47,961 nucleotides of DNA from Flavobacteriaceae bacterium. Lineage in GTDB: Bacteria > Bacteroidota > Bacteroidia > Flavobacteriales > Flavobacteriaceae. Of this stretch, positions 18,743 to 28,168 are shown one piece after another (within the stretch, counting starts at the first letter, position 1; each line of letters begins with the position of its first letter). The notes below the pieces were generated by a model. The model saw nothing but the letters and a program-made list of their open reading frames with translations. It had not been told where the DNA came from and ran no database searches. Where the stretch lies: positions 1 to 47,961 of the forward strand of contig JAQXCA010000008.1 of the NCBI GenBank assembly GCA_029252105.1, read 5' to 3'. A program made the position numbers and the translations under genes.

Positions 18743-19131
18743 TGACCGTATTTGAATTGACTCATACCGTTATTTCTGAGGATTTAGACGATTTAATGCA
18801 TGTGAATAATGTGCGTTACGTGCAATGGGTTCAAGATATTGCGATGGCACATTGGGAAGCGGCCACTACTCCACTTCAACAACACGATAATATCTGGGTC
18901 CTAGTGAGTCATCACATCGATTATAAAGCTGCTGCCAAACTCAACGATGAAATTCACCTCAAAACCTATGTCACACGCTCGGAAGGTGTCACTTCTACGC
19001 GCCTCGTAGAAATATACCTTAAAGGCACCAAAAGATTGATTGTCAAGTCTGAAACCAAATGGTGTTTATTAGATGCACTCACCAAAAAACCTAAACGAAT
19101 CACTGCTGAGATTGTTGACGTATTTCGTTAA
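18742..19131 (+). CDS. Acyl-CoA thioesterase, 4HBT hotdog fold
   Basis: DLDDLMHVNNVRYVQWVQDIAMAHWE hotdog motif; overlaps the upstream gene by one base (TAATG). Confidence 0.88.
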   Translation: MTVFELTHTVISEDLDDLMHVNNVRYVQWVQDIAMAHWEAATTPLQQHDNIWVLVSHHIDYKAAAKLNDEIHLKTYVTRSEGVTSTRLVEIYLKGTKRLIVKSETKWCLLDALTKKPKRITAEIVDVFR

Positions 19132-19333
19132 TTTTAGTTTAAATATGTGTTAATAAGCTCTTGATCCCTATAATTTAATCATTTGGATTTTTTATTTTGG
19201 AAATAATAACAGTTTATGGATCTAATGTTCAAACTTAGTAAAGACTATTTGAAATTTATTAATGAATAAAATTAAGACCTACATACTATTCATTTAATTC
19301 AAAAGTTATATTTTTACCAAAACAGTACACTTT

Positions 19334-20899
19334 ATGATTCGCTCCATTTATTTTATAATAAGTTTATTCACCCTCATTTTTTGGAGTTCTTGTCGCCAAG
19401 ATTTTGAATTTACTCCTACTACAGGTACGCTTAGTTTTTCAAAAGACACGGTCTATTTAGATACTGTTTTTTCAAATATTGGCTCTAGCACTTACACACT
19501 TAAAGTCTATAACAATAGTGATGATGATATTCTGATCCCGTCTTTAAAATTAAGCAATGGACAAACGTCCAATTACCGTATGAATGTTGATGGCATGACA
19601 GGTGTTGGAACCCTCATTGGAAAAGAATTTGAAAATGTAGAGTTGTTGGCCAAAGATAGTATGTTTGTGTTTATTGAAACCACTATAGATATTCAACCTT
19701 TGGTTGCTACTGAAATACAGTTTTTATATACTGATGCTATTGAATTTGGAAGCGGGGCTGATACTCAAAAAGTAGAACTGGTAACTCTAGTGAAAGACGC
19801 CGTATTTCTCTATCCAGATAAAGATGCACAAGGCGTTATCGAAACACTTAGGTTTGATGTCGATGGTGATGGCGTAGAGGATAAAACCAACGTACAAGGT
19901 CGGTTTTTAGAAGATTCTGAATTAACATTCACCAATGATAAACCCTATGTAATTTACGGGTATACGGCTGTGGAATCTGGAAAAACACTTACTATAAACC
20001 CGGGGGCACGTATCCATTTTCATGCCAATTCGGGGCTTTTGATTACCAATAATGCATCCTTACATATTGACGGATTACCAAGTTTAGATGCCGAGCTTTT
20101 AGAAAATGAAGTCATTATTGCGGGCGACAGACTGGAGCCCATTTATGAAGATATTCCTGGCCAATGGCAGACCATATGGTTATTAGACGGAAGTACTAAT
20201 AATAAAATCAACCATGCAACCATTAAAAATGCAACAGTTGGTATTGTTAGTGATGGCAATCAGGACGATCCGACAAAATTAGTAATTACTAATTCACAGA
20301 TTTATAATTCTAGTAATTTTGGGATTTTAGGAAGAGGTTCTTCTATAAGTGCAGAAAACATTGTGCTCAATAACAGCGGAGTATCATCTTTTGCAGGTAC
20401 CTTTGGCGGAAACTATAATTTCACCCATTCAACTATTGCCAACTACTGGTCCAGTAGTTTTAGACAATTCCCTGCCCTATTACTCAATAATTTTATTGTG
20501 GATACAGAAAATACAGTATTTACTAATCCTTTAGAATCTGCAAATTTCACCAACTGTATTATTTATGGTAATGACAATCCAGAACTCTTATTAGAAAAAG
20601 AACCCTCTGAAGTTTTTAATTTTAAATTCTCCAATAGCCTAATCTATTTTGATGATCCAACCAGTTTTTATTCCGAAGATCAATATGATTTTACAAATAC
20701 GGAATACTATGAAAATGTGCGTTTTAATATGGATCCCTTGTTCTTAGATCCTGCTCTGAATCAATTTAATATTCCATTAGAGTCACCTGCCAAAGGTGCT
20801 GGAGTTATATTTGGAAACTTAAACGTAGATATTACAAACACACCACGTACCTCTCCACCTGACTTAGGCGCCTATAATGCGATTGAATTTGAGGAATAA
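19334..20899 (+). CDS. Predicted lipoprotein with right-handed parallel beta-helix-like region
   Basis: Lipobox-like TLIFWSSC; repeated N/G/I-rich coils (INHATIKNATVGIVSDG...LVITNSQIYNSSNFGILGRGS); calcium-like DVDGDGVED. Confidence 0.75.
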   Translation: MIRSIYFIISLFTLIFWSSCRQDFEFTPTTGTLSFSKDTVYLDTVFSNIGSSTYTLKVYNNSDDDILIPSLKLSNGQTSNYRMNVDGMTGVGTLIGKEFENVELLAKDSMFVFIETTIDIQPLVATEIQFLYTDAIEFGSGADTQKVELVTLVKDAVFLYPDKDAQGVIETLRFDVDGDGVEDKTNVQGRFLEDSELTFTNDKPYVIYGYTAVESGKTLTINPGARIHFHANSGLLITNNASLHIDGLPSLDAELLENEVIIAGDRLEPIYEDIPGQWQTIWLLDGSTNNKINHATIKNATVGIVSDGNQDDPTKLVITNSQIYNSSNFGILGRGSSISAENIVLNNSGVSSFAGTFGGNYNFTHSTIANYWSSSFRQFPALLLNNFIVDTENTVFTNPLESANFTNCIIYGNDNPELLLEKEPSEVFNFKFSNSLIYFDDPTSFYSEDQYDFTNTEYYENVRFNMDPLFLDPALNQFNIPLESPAKGAGVIFGNLNVDITNTPRTSPPDLGAYNAIEFEE

Positions 20900-21047
20900 T
20901 AAATCCGATATTTACCAAATTCTTAGCCTTGGACACTTATATATTCTCTTACAAGGGTACTTTGTTATATAATTGCCACAGAAGAGAAAAAATCACCAAA
21001 TAGAGTTATTTTATTTCAATATCCGACTTCTGTTTCAGGGCTTATAA

Positions 21048-22436
21048 TTATTTACCAATACAGAAATTCGCAAAGATATTACCTAGTAAATCATCAGACG
21101 TAATTTCGCCAGTAATCTCTCCAAAATGATATAAAGCTTGTCGGATATCAATTGCTAATAAATCTCCAGAAAGTCTAGCGTCCATGCCTTGTTTTACTTT
21201 TTGAACATCAGCGAGTGCTTTTAAAAGCGAATCGTAATGTCTTGAGTTTGTAATAATGGTATCATTGTTGCGTAAGGCACCTGTGTTTACAAATTCTAAA
21301 AGTTTTGTTTTTAAAGTATCTATACCTAATCCACTTTTTGCACATGTATAAAGCGTATGTGGATATACAAATGAGTTTTCTATAAACGCTTTATCGGCAT
21401 GATCCATTTTATTGGCTACAACAATTAGTTTTTTGTCGGGATATTGTTCTTGAATTTTTCGAATATCGGAGTTGAAATCCAAAACAGTTTCAGTTGAAAC
21501 TTTAGACGCATCTAATAAATATAACGCCACTTGAGATTGCGTAATTTTTTCAAATGTTTTTTTGATACCTATACTTTCAATGGTATCATTTGTGGTTCGA
21601 ATACCCGCTGTGTCAATAAATCGAAACTTAATCCCTTCAATAGTAATTTCATCTTCAATCGCATCACGAGTGGTTCCCGCAATGTTACTTACAATGGCTT
21701 TGTCTTCATTTAAAAGCGCATTTAACAACGTTGATTTCCCAACATTTGGCGCACCAATAATCGAAATTGGAATGCCATTTTTGATGACATTTCCGGTAGA
21801 AAAGGAATCAATTAAATGTTTTAGAACGGTAATAATACGTTCAATTAAATCTTCGAATTGCTTGCGGTCTGCAAATTCTACATCTTCTTCTGAAAAATCA
21901 AGTTCTAATTCAATCAATGACGCAAAATTAAGCAGTTCATCACGCAAAACTTTGATCTCATTACTGAAACCTCCACGCATTTGCTGCATCGCGATTTGAT
22001 GAGAAGCTTTATTATCACTCGCTATTAGATCTGCCACAGCTTCGGCCTGACTTAAATCGAGTTTAGCATTCAGAAACGCACGGAGTGTAAATTCTCCAGG
22101 GTTCGCAATTCGAGCGCCGTTGCGAACAAACAATTGAATAATTTCTTGTTGTATATATGAACTACCATGACATGAAATTTCAATCACATCTTCGCCTGTG
22201 TAAGATTTTGGGTTTTTAAAAACAGACACCAAAACTTCATCTAATGGTCTTGAATCTTCTATAATATGCCCTAAATGAACGGTATGGGTCTTTTGAGTTG
22301 CCAGTTTTTTGGCATGTATTGATTTAAAAACCGAATCGACCATATCTATTGCATCAGGTCCTGAAAGTCTAATAATAGCAATCGCACCTGCTCCAGACGG
22401 AGTTGCTAATGCGATAATGGTGTCGTTATGATACAC
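21048..22436 (-). CDS. mnmE: tRNA uridine-5-carboxymethylaminomethyl modification GTPase MnmE
   Basis: DTIIALATPSGAGAIAIIRLSG, GAPNVGKSTLLNALLNEDKAIVSNIAGTTRDAIED, C-terminal FCIGK. Confidence 0.97.
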   Translation of the reverse strand: MYHNDTIIALATPSGAGAIAIIRLSGPDAIDMVDSVFKSIHAKKLATQKTHTVHLGHIIEDSRPLDEVLVSVFKNPKSYTGEDVIEISCHGSSYIQQEIIQLFVRNGARIANPGEFTLRAFLNAKLDLSQAEAVADLIASDNKASHQIAMQQMRGGFSNEIKVLRDELLNFASLIELELDFSEEDVEFADRKQFEDLIERIITVLKHLIDSFSTGNVIKNGIPISIIGAPNVGKSTLLNALLNEDKAIVSNIAGTTRDAIEDEITIEGIKFRFIDTAGIRTTNDTIESIGIKKTFEKITQSQVALYLLDASKVSTETVLDFNSDIRKIQEQYPDKKLIVVANKMDHADKAFIENSFVYPHTLYTCAKSGLGIDTLKTKLLEFVNTGALRNNDTIITNSRHYDSLLKALADVQKVKQGMDARLSGDLLAIDIRQALYHFGEITGEITSDDLLGNIFANFCIGK

Positions 22437-22451
22437 TGAATTTGTTTTTTA

Positions 22452-22459
22452 CAAAAGTA
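22452..22459 (-). promoter_or_regulatory. -7 promoter box TACTTTTG for mnmE
   Basis: CAAAAGTA on plus strand 16 nt upstream of mnmE ATG. Confidence 0.5.
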
Positions 22460-22527
22460 TTAATATTACTTCAAATGTGATAAGTAATAAATTTAATTTA
22501 TTTTTGCTGAAATTAAATTATTTACGG

Positions 22528-23670
22528 ATGAAAATTCAAATCATTTCTATAATTAGTATTGTACTGTTTTTTAGCTGCAAACCTTCTACTCCACTACAGG
22601 AAAGCAACTATACAGTTAATGTAAAGGCTGAAGGCGTTTATAATGGACTAAGAGGTTATTTGGTAAAACTTGACCGAGTAAATTCTAGAGTTTTAACAGA
22701 TACTGCTATTGTTTATAATGGGGCATTTACGTTTAAAGGGAAGAGCAATGGGACCGAAATGCGTGGTTTGATTATTGATGGTCTAAACGGACAAGTCCCT
22801 TTTGTTCTTGAACCTGGAGAAATTGAAATAGAAGTTTTTAAAGACAGTCTTAATACATCAACCATAAGCGGCACTAAAAATAATAGTGTTTTTAATGCTT
22901 ATAAACGACTAACACTACAAAAACAGGATGATATAAAGGCTATAAGAGTTGCAATTTATGATGCTAAAGGCAATCCGGCACTTATAAAGTCACTTCAGCA
23001 GAAAGGAGATTCTTTACGAAAAGATTTCAAACTCTATGGGTTCAAATTTATTGAGAACCATTCCAATGCAGAGTTCTCATTACTGATGTTAAATGAGCTT
23101 ACTAGACGAAACAATTTTGATTATGAATTAGCTACCGAAGCTTTTGAAAGTATCGATGCAGCGCTTAAAACTAAAAACAAAACAAATCAAGATATTTCAT
23201 ATAAAATTGGGCAAAAACTCCAAAACAACCCGAACAAAAATAAGATTACGATTGGCGTAAAAGCTCCTGATTTTTCCGCCCCTAATCCCGAAGGAAAAGT
23301 CATTACGTTAAGTGAGATAAAAGGAAAAGTGATCATAGTTGATTTTTGGGCGTCTTGGTGCAAACCATGCCGAATGGAAAATCCTAACTTAGTTAAACTT
23401 TATGACACATATCATTCTAAAGGCTTAGAAATAATTAGCGTATCTCTAGACGGTGAAACACAGAAAGAAGCTTGGATTAAGGCCATTGAAAAAGATCAAT
23501 TGAATTGGTTTAATGTATCTAATTTAAAATCTTGGCAAGACCCTATTGCTAGAACTTATGGAATAAATTCTATTCCCGCTACGTTTATTTTGGACGAAAC
23601 TGGAACGGTTATCGCAGAACGCTTGCGAGGCGCAGAATTAGAAGTTAAAATTAAAGCCTTATTGGATTAA
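22528..23670 (+). CDS. TlpA-family thiol-disulfide oxidoreductase lipoprotein with DUF4369-like N-terminus
   Basis: VIIVDFWASWCKPCRMENPNLVKLY; lipobox IVLFFSC when started at ATG 22528. Confidence 0.92.
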   Translation: MKIQIISIISIVLFFSCKPSTPLQESNYTVNVKAEGVYNGLRGYLVKLDRVNSRVLTDTAIVYNGAFTFKGKSNGTEMRGLIIDGLNGQVPFVLEPGEIEIEVFKDSLNTSTISGTKNNSVFNAYKRLTLQKQDDIKAIRVAIYDAKGNPALIKSLQQKGDSLRKDFKLYGFKFIENHSNAEFSLLMLNELTRRNNFDYELATEAFESIDAALKTKNKTNQDISYKIGQKLQNNPNKNKITIGVKAPDFSAPNPEGKVITLSEIKGKVIIVDFWASWCKPCRMENPNLVKLYDTYHSKGLEIISVSLDGETQKEAWIKAIEKDQLNWFNVSNLKSWQDPIARTYGINSIPATFILDETGTVIAERLRGAELEVKIKALLD

Positions 23671-23680
23671 ATAAGGAGGG

Positions 23681-24328
23681 TTAGATTTTATTGTTTTTAT
23701 GCATCACAAACAATAATACAATTGGGATTGCAAGAATAATTACCATCCATAAATGTGATTCTAAAACTTGGGGCGCTATCAATAAAGTTAAAACATAACC
23801 TCCAATAGCCCCTCCAAAATGAGCATCATGGCCAATGTTATCTACACGTGATTTCATTCCGTATATTGAATACAACATATAGCCTACACCTATAATATAT
23901 GAAGGAATTGGGATGGGAATAAAATAGATATACAATTCCATACCTGGATACAATAAAATAGCGGCATATAAAATTCCCGTAACTGCTCCACTTGCGCCTA
24001 CAGCGGAGTAGTACGATTCATTTTTATGGAAGTAATAAGATAGTAAATTGCCAAAAATTAAACTTCCAAAATAAATTAAAAAGAAATATAAAGGCCCAAC
24101 ACTATTAATAACATTGTCTGCAAAAAAATAGAGCGTGATCATATTAAATAATAAATGTTGTAAGTCAACATGTAAAAACCCTGAAACGAGAATTCGAAGC
24201 TTTTCGCCACGATTAATTCCACCGACATTAAACGTATACGTTTCAAAAAAAGAACGGTCTTGAAAGCCTTTAAAAGAACAAAGCGCGTTAATTGCGATAA
24301 TAATCAGGGTATAAATACTAATGTCCAT
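23681..24328 (-). CDS. Rhomboid family intramembrane serine protease
   Basis: HLLFNMITLYFF, AVGASGAVTGILYA (GxSG), GHDAHFGGAIGGY. ATG at 24328 (MDISIYTL) preferred over the track's TTG at 24388. Confidence 0.92.
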   Translation of the reverse strand: MDISIYTLIIIAINALCSFKGFQDRSFFETYTFNVGGINRGEKLRILVSGFLHVDLQHLLFNMITLYFFADNVINSVGPLYFFLIYFGSLIFGNLLSYYFHKNESYYSAVGASGAVTGILYAAILLYPGMELYIYFIPIPIPSYIIGVGYMLYSIYGMKSRVDNIGHDAHFGGAIGGYVLTLLIAPQVLESHLWMVIILAIPIVLLFVMHKNNKI

Positions 24329-24350
24329 AGGGGATATATTAAATAAACTA

Positions 24351-24358
24351 TATATTTG
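24351..24358 (+). promoter_or_regulatory. -7 promoter box TATATTTG for acyltransferase gene
   Basis: TANNTTTG match 25 nt upstream of ATG 24383. Confidence 0.55.
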
Positions 24359-24382
24359 CGATTGTAAATTTAATCTTTTTAA

Positions 24383-25261
24383 ATGCAATTACTAGCGTAC
24401 CTTTTAATTTACCCTATTTTATGGTTTGTTTCCATACTTCCGTTTCGTTTGTTGTATGCGGTTTCTGATGTTTTATATGTTTTAATTTATCATGTTTTTG
24501 GCTACAGAAAAGAGGTTGTTACTGAAAATCTAAAGCTTGTATTTCCCGAAAAATCAGATCTTGAAATTAAGACGATTCGCAGGAAATTCTATCACCACCT
24601 ATGTGATATGATTTTAGAGTCTATAAAATCAATGAATATCTCTTTGGAGTCCATGCAAAAACGATATATGTTTAAAAATCTTGATATTATTAAAGATTTT
24701 GAAAAGCAAAATAAGAGTATTGTTTTAATGTGTGCACATTATGGGAGTTGGGAATGGATTTTTATACTTCAAACCTACACGAGTCACCGTGGTTATGCGA
24801 TATATAAAAGGCTTCAAAATAAATATTTTGATCGTTTAGTTAAATCTATAAGAGCACGTTATAATAGTTATTTGATTACCACTAAAGAAACATTTACAGT
24901 CCTTGACGAGGCCAAAAAAAATGGCATTCTATCTATGAATGGATTTGCTTCAGACCAATCGCCTAAAAAAGACAAAGCACGACACTGGAATGCATTTATG
25001 GGCATTAATGTTCCTGTACATACAGGTGCGGAAGCTCTTGCAAAACAATTAGATATGCCCGTAGTCTTTTTTGCTGTTAATCGTAAAAGAAGAGGCTACT
25101 ATGAAGCAACGTTTCAAACTTTAGCTGAAAATCCAAATGACTTTAAAGACTATGAAATTACGGATTCATTTTTGAAACTAGTTGAAAATCAAATTTGTGA
25201 AGCCCCCGAATATTACCTTTGGACGCATAAGCGTTGGAAACACAGAGAAAAGTCATTGTAA
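24383..25261 (+). CDS. Lysophospholipid/lipid A acyltransferase, HtrB/LpxL-like
   Basis: LMCAHYGSWEW (HX4E-type motif), ASDQSPKKDKARHWNAFMGINVPVHTGAEALAK, YYLWTHKRWK. Confidence 0.92.
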   Translation: MQLLAYLLIYPILWFVSILPFRLLYAVSDVLYVLIYHVFGYRKEVVTENLKLVFPEKSDLEIKTIRRKFYHHLCDMILESIKSMNISLESMQKRYMFKNLDIIKDFEKQNKSIVLMCAHYGSWEWIFILQTYTSHRGYAIYKRLQNKYFDRLVKSIRARYNSYLITTKETFTVLDEAKKNGILSMNGFASDQSPKKDKARHWNAFMGINVPVHTGAEALAKQLDMPVVFFAVNRKRRGYYEATFQTLAENPNDFKDYEITDSFLKLVENQICEAPEYYLWTHKRWKHREKSL

Positions 25262-25308
25262 TACTTTTCTGAAAAGTCACCCAGCTGTAGCTTTTAAAAA
25301 TAAAGTTA

Positions 25309-25316
25309 TATATTTG
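25309..25316 (+). promoter_or_regulatory. -7 promoter box TATATTTG upstream of the small ORF/DoxX cassette
   Basis: Exact TANNTTTG match 26 nt upstream of ATG 25342. Confidence 0.5.
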
Positions 25317-25341
25317 TCTTGATTATCCCAAATCCTACATT

Positions 25342-25473
25342 ATGAAAATACAACCTATTTCCCTTATCCTTATAGTTTACTATACTTTTAGTGTTTTACC
25401 TTTTATTCTATTTACTCCATTGAATTTAGATAGAACCCTGACACCCTCAAAACTACAGCCAATCCAAATTTAA
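25342..25473 (+). CDS. Unannotated 43-aa small ORF, hydrophobic N-terminal half
   Basis: ATG...TAA reading MKIQPISLILIVYYTFSVLPFILFTPLNLDRTLTPSKLQPIQI; preceded by TATATTTG at 25309-25316. Confidence 0.4.
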   Translation: MKIQPISLILIVYYTFSVLPFILFTPLNLDRTLTPSKLQPIQI

Positions 25474-25505
25474 ACAAATGGCAAATCAATTAAAACCCTA
25501 CTCTT

Positions 25506-25928
25506 ATGTTAACCAAAATTACTTTTGTATTACGACTTGTTGTATCAATAATTCTATTACAGTCTCTATTATTTAAATTTAGTGGCCATCCCGAAGCCGT
25601 TCATATTTTTTCAACTCTAGGCGTAGAGCCTTGGGGAAGACTTGGCTTAGGATGTATAGAACTAATAATAGGTATTGCTTTACTCCTACCAAAAACCAAA
25701 ATTTTAGCACTATTAGCGACTATAATTCTAATGTTTGGTGCCATAGCTTCTCATTTATTCACTCCTTTAGGGATTATTGTGAAATGGGATGGGAAATCAG
25801 ATAACGGACAACTTTTCGTAATCGCTATTATTGCACTAGTTTTTAGCTTTATTAGTATTCTATTTTACAGTAAGATTAAAAAATGTTCGTTAACTCAATT
25901 GATCTCAAATAGAGATATTCAAAACTAA
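25506..25928 (+). CDS. DoxX-like membrane protein
   Basis: Four hydrophobic segments; LFKFSGHPEAVHIFSTLGVEPWGRLGLGCIELIIGIALLLP. Confidence 0.82.
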   Translation: MLTKITFVLRLVVSIILLQSLLFKFSGHPEAVHIFSTLGVEPWGRLGLGCIELIIGIALLLPKTKILALLATIILMFGAIASHLFTPLGIIVKWDGKSDNGQLFVIAIIALVFSFISILFYSKIKKCSLTQLISNRDIQN

Positions 25929-25934
25929 TTTATA

Positions 25935-26966
25935 ATGAATTGGAAACGATTTTTACATTATGAGTTTTGGCCGTATTGGGTCTTTTATTTTCCGGCGTAT
26001 TTCTATTATTTTTATTTGGCCTTAAAATCAAGACGTTGGGTTTATTTTTCAGTACTAAATCCCTGTATGAAGTTTGGAGGCGCATTTCTAAGTTCTAAAC
26101 AAAACTATTTAAAAAAAATAGCCCCAGAATGGACACCAAAAACACTTCATATTTCTGATTTGGAGGATTTTGAATCTATTAAAAATCAACTTAAAGCTAA
26201 GAATTTAAACTTTCCGTTGATTGCCAAACCTGATATGGGAGAACGTGGGAGAAACGTAGAAAAAATGGAGTCTCTTAATGAACTAGAACTCTATTTAAAA
26301 AAAATAGATCAGTCTGTTTTAATTCAAGAATATATCGATTACCCAATAGAAATTGGAATTCTATTTTATTGGGATACAAATCGAATTCCTCAAATAACTT
26401 CGGTAGGTAAAAAAGAGTTTTGTAAACTTATTGGAGATGGAAAACGTACTCTAGAAATACTTGTCAATGAAAATCACCGAATAGCACACCGTGCGTCTAT
26501 CCTCAAAGATCGTTTCGAGACCCAATGGCATCAAATTATTCCTAAAGGAAAGGAGTTACTTGTAGAGCCTATAGGAAATCATAATCGGGGGACTACATTT
26601 TTAGATGCTAGAGAACATAAGTCAAAAGAAATGCTCGATTGGATTGAGATTTGCCTCCAAAATCTCCCAGACTTTGATTACGGTCGAATTGATTTAAAAA
26701 TTAAAAATTGGAATGCATTCAAAGATAATACTGGTATAAAAATATTAGAAATTAACGGCGTCAACTCTGAACCTATTCACATCTATGATCCCTGCTGCTC
26801 TATTTGGAGTGCATACAAAACTATTTTCAATCATATGCATATCATTTATAAATTGAGTCAACAAAAACTAAATACACAAAGTCAAACCCCATCCCTTTTC
26901 GAATTTATCACGGGTGCCCGAGAGGTATTGAGTAAAAAAGAAGTTTCCCAAATATCCTATACATGA
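25935..26966 (+). CDS. ATP-grasp-like protein with N-terminal hydrophobic segment
   Basis: FPLIAKPDMGERGRNVEKM, VLIQEYIDYPIEIGILFYWD, GRIDLKIKNWN...IKILEINGVNSEPIHIYDP. Confidence 0.75.
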   Translation: MNWKRFLHYEFWPYWVFYFPAYFYYFYLALKSRRWVYFSVLNPCMKFGGAFLSSKQNYLKKIAPEWTPKTLHISDLEDFESIKNQLKAKNLNFPLIAKPDMGERGRNVEKMESLNELELYLKKIDQSVLIQEYIDYPIEIGILFYWDTNRIPQITSVGKKEFCKLIGDGKRTLEILVNENHRIAHRASILKDRFETQWHQIIPKGKELLVEPIGNHNRGTTFLDAREHKSKEMLDWIEICLQNLPDFDYGRIDLKIKNWNAFKDNTGIKILEINGVNSEPIHIYDPCCSIWSAYKTIFNHMHIIYKLSQQKLNTQSQTPSLFEFITGAREVLSKKEVSQISYT

Positions 26967-27475
26967 ACATTCACCCACACACAAAAGTCCTTCAGGACTT
27001 AAAAAATTTATTAATTCAAATGGACAGCAACTCGTTTTGCTTTGAAAACAAAACACTTTTTGGTAGTTCAATTGGGGAACATTTTAGACACATTATTGAA
27101 TTCTACTTATGTTGTCTGTCTCAAAAAAGTACAGACTGTGTAAACTATGATTTACGTAATAGGGACAAGCAGCTGGAGGTAAATATTAATAAAGGAATTG
27201 AAACTATTGACCGCTTATTGGTCTCGTTAAACCAAATAAATGAACGCGATAATACGCCCCTAATAATGACCACTCTTCCTGAAGATGAAAAAGAAAAAAA
27301 TACAGGTGTTCAAACGTCATTTTTTAGAGAACTCACCTATTGTATGGACCATTGCATTCACCATCAAAGTCTTATTAAAATTGCTCTTTTAGAACAAAAG
27401 TTAATTCATTTGATTGATCCTAATTTTGGGGTTGCTTTTTCAACACAATTATACCGCAACCAATGTGCATCGTAA
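26963..27475 (+). CDS. DinB-like four-helix bundle protein
   Basis: GEHFRHIIEFY and YCMDHCIHHQSLIKIAL His motifs; overlaps the upstream gene (ATGA). Confidence 0.7.
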   Translation: MNIHPHTKVLQDLKNLLIQMDSNSFCFENKTLFGSSIGEHFRHIIEFYLCCLSQKSTDCVNYDLRNRDKQLEVNINKGIETIDRLLVSLNQINERDNTPLIMTTLPEDEKEKNTGVQTSFFRELTYCMDHCIHHQSLIKIALLEQKLIHLIDPNFGVAFSTQLYRNQCAS

Positions 27476-28152
27476 CGTACTTTCCAACTTCAGAAGGTTT
27501 TATCTTTACTAGTAACAGAGATGAAAAACTACAACGGCCTACGTTAGAACCTGCTATTTATGACCATCCTACGCCTTTGATGTATCCTAAAGATTTGGAT
27601 CACGGAGGAACATGGTTTGCTGTAGATTCCAAACAAAAACAGCTGTTTTGTTTATTAAATGCTACGGGGAAGCAACCTAACTCCGCTGAAAAAATAAGCC
27701 GCGGACAACTCCCTATAAAATTACTTCTCGGCGATGCAACCATTCTATCGGCATCAAATTTAATACATATTGCTCCTTTTCAATTGATAAGTGTTCGTTT
27801 TTCTGAGGTCGTAAAACTTGAACATTTTCATTGGGATGGTGACACTTTAAAGCGGACACTAATGAACCAAATGAAGCCGTATCTTTGGTGTTCAAATACA
27901 CTCTACAATGAAGACAAAAAGCAACATTTGAAAAATGAATTTAAAGATCATTTAAATCAATTTAACGGATGGGATGACCTCATCAGTTTTCATGAAAACG
28001 TAGCCCAACCACTAAATAATAATGTTTTTTTAAAGAAAGATAAAGGACTTCAAACTGTAAGTATTACAAGTTTAAGTTTGCATAAAAAAAATCAAAACTT
28101 GTATTATGATAATTTACTTGAAAAAAATCAATACTTCAAGAAAGCGATTTGA
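27463..28152 (+). CDS. NRDE (TANGO2) family protein
   Basis: MCIVTYFPTSEGFIFTSNRDEKLQRPTLEP...YPKDLDHGGTWFAVD: NRDE motif at N-terminus. Confidence 0.92.
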   Translation: MCIVTYFPTSEGFIFTSNRDEKLQRPTLEPAIYDHPTPLMYPKDLDHGGTWFAVDSKQKQLFCLLNATGKQPNSAEKISRGQLPIKLLLGDATILSASNLIHIAPFQLISVRFSEVVKLEHFHWDGDTLKRTLMNQMKPYLWCSNTLYNEDKKQHLKNEFKDHLNQFNGWDDLISFHENVAQPLNNNVFLKKDKGLQTVSITSLSLHKKNQNLYYDNLLEKNQYFKKAI

Positions 28153-28168
28153 TTTTGAATCGTTTTTT
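28145..28168. terminator. Weak candidate terminator between convergent NRDE and glmM genes
   Basis: CGATT-TGATTTTG-AATCG followed by TTTTTT; short 5-bp stem. Confidence 0.4.

Noticed and set aside
24329-24388. N-terminal extension of the rhomboid protein (TTG start MHLKRLNLQSQIYS)
   Set aside because: It would overlap the divergent promoter and the start of the neighbouring gene; the ATG at 24328 is more plausible.
25479-25578. Short ORF MANQLKPYSYVNQNYFCITTCCINNSITVSII overlapping doxX
   Set aside because: Out-of-frame with DoxX, which has clear family features; no independent support.
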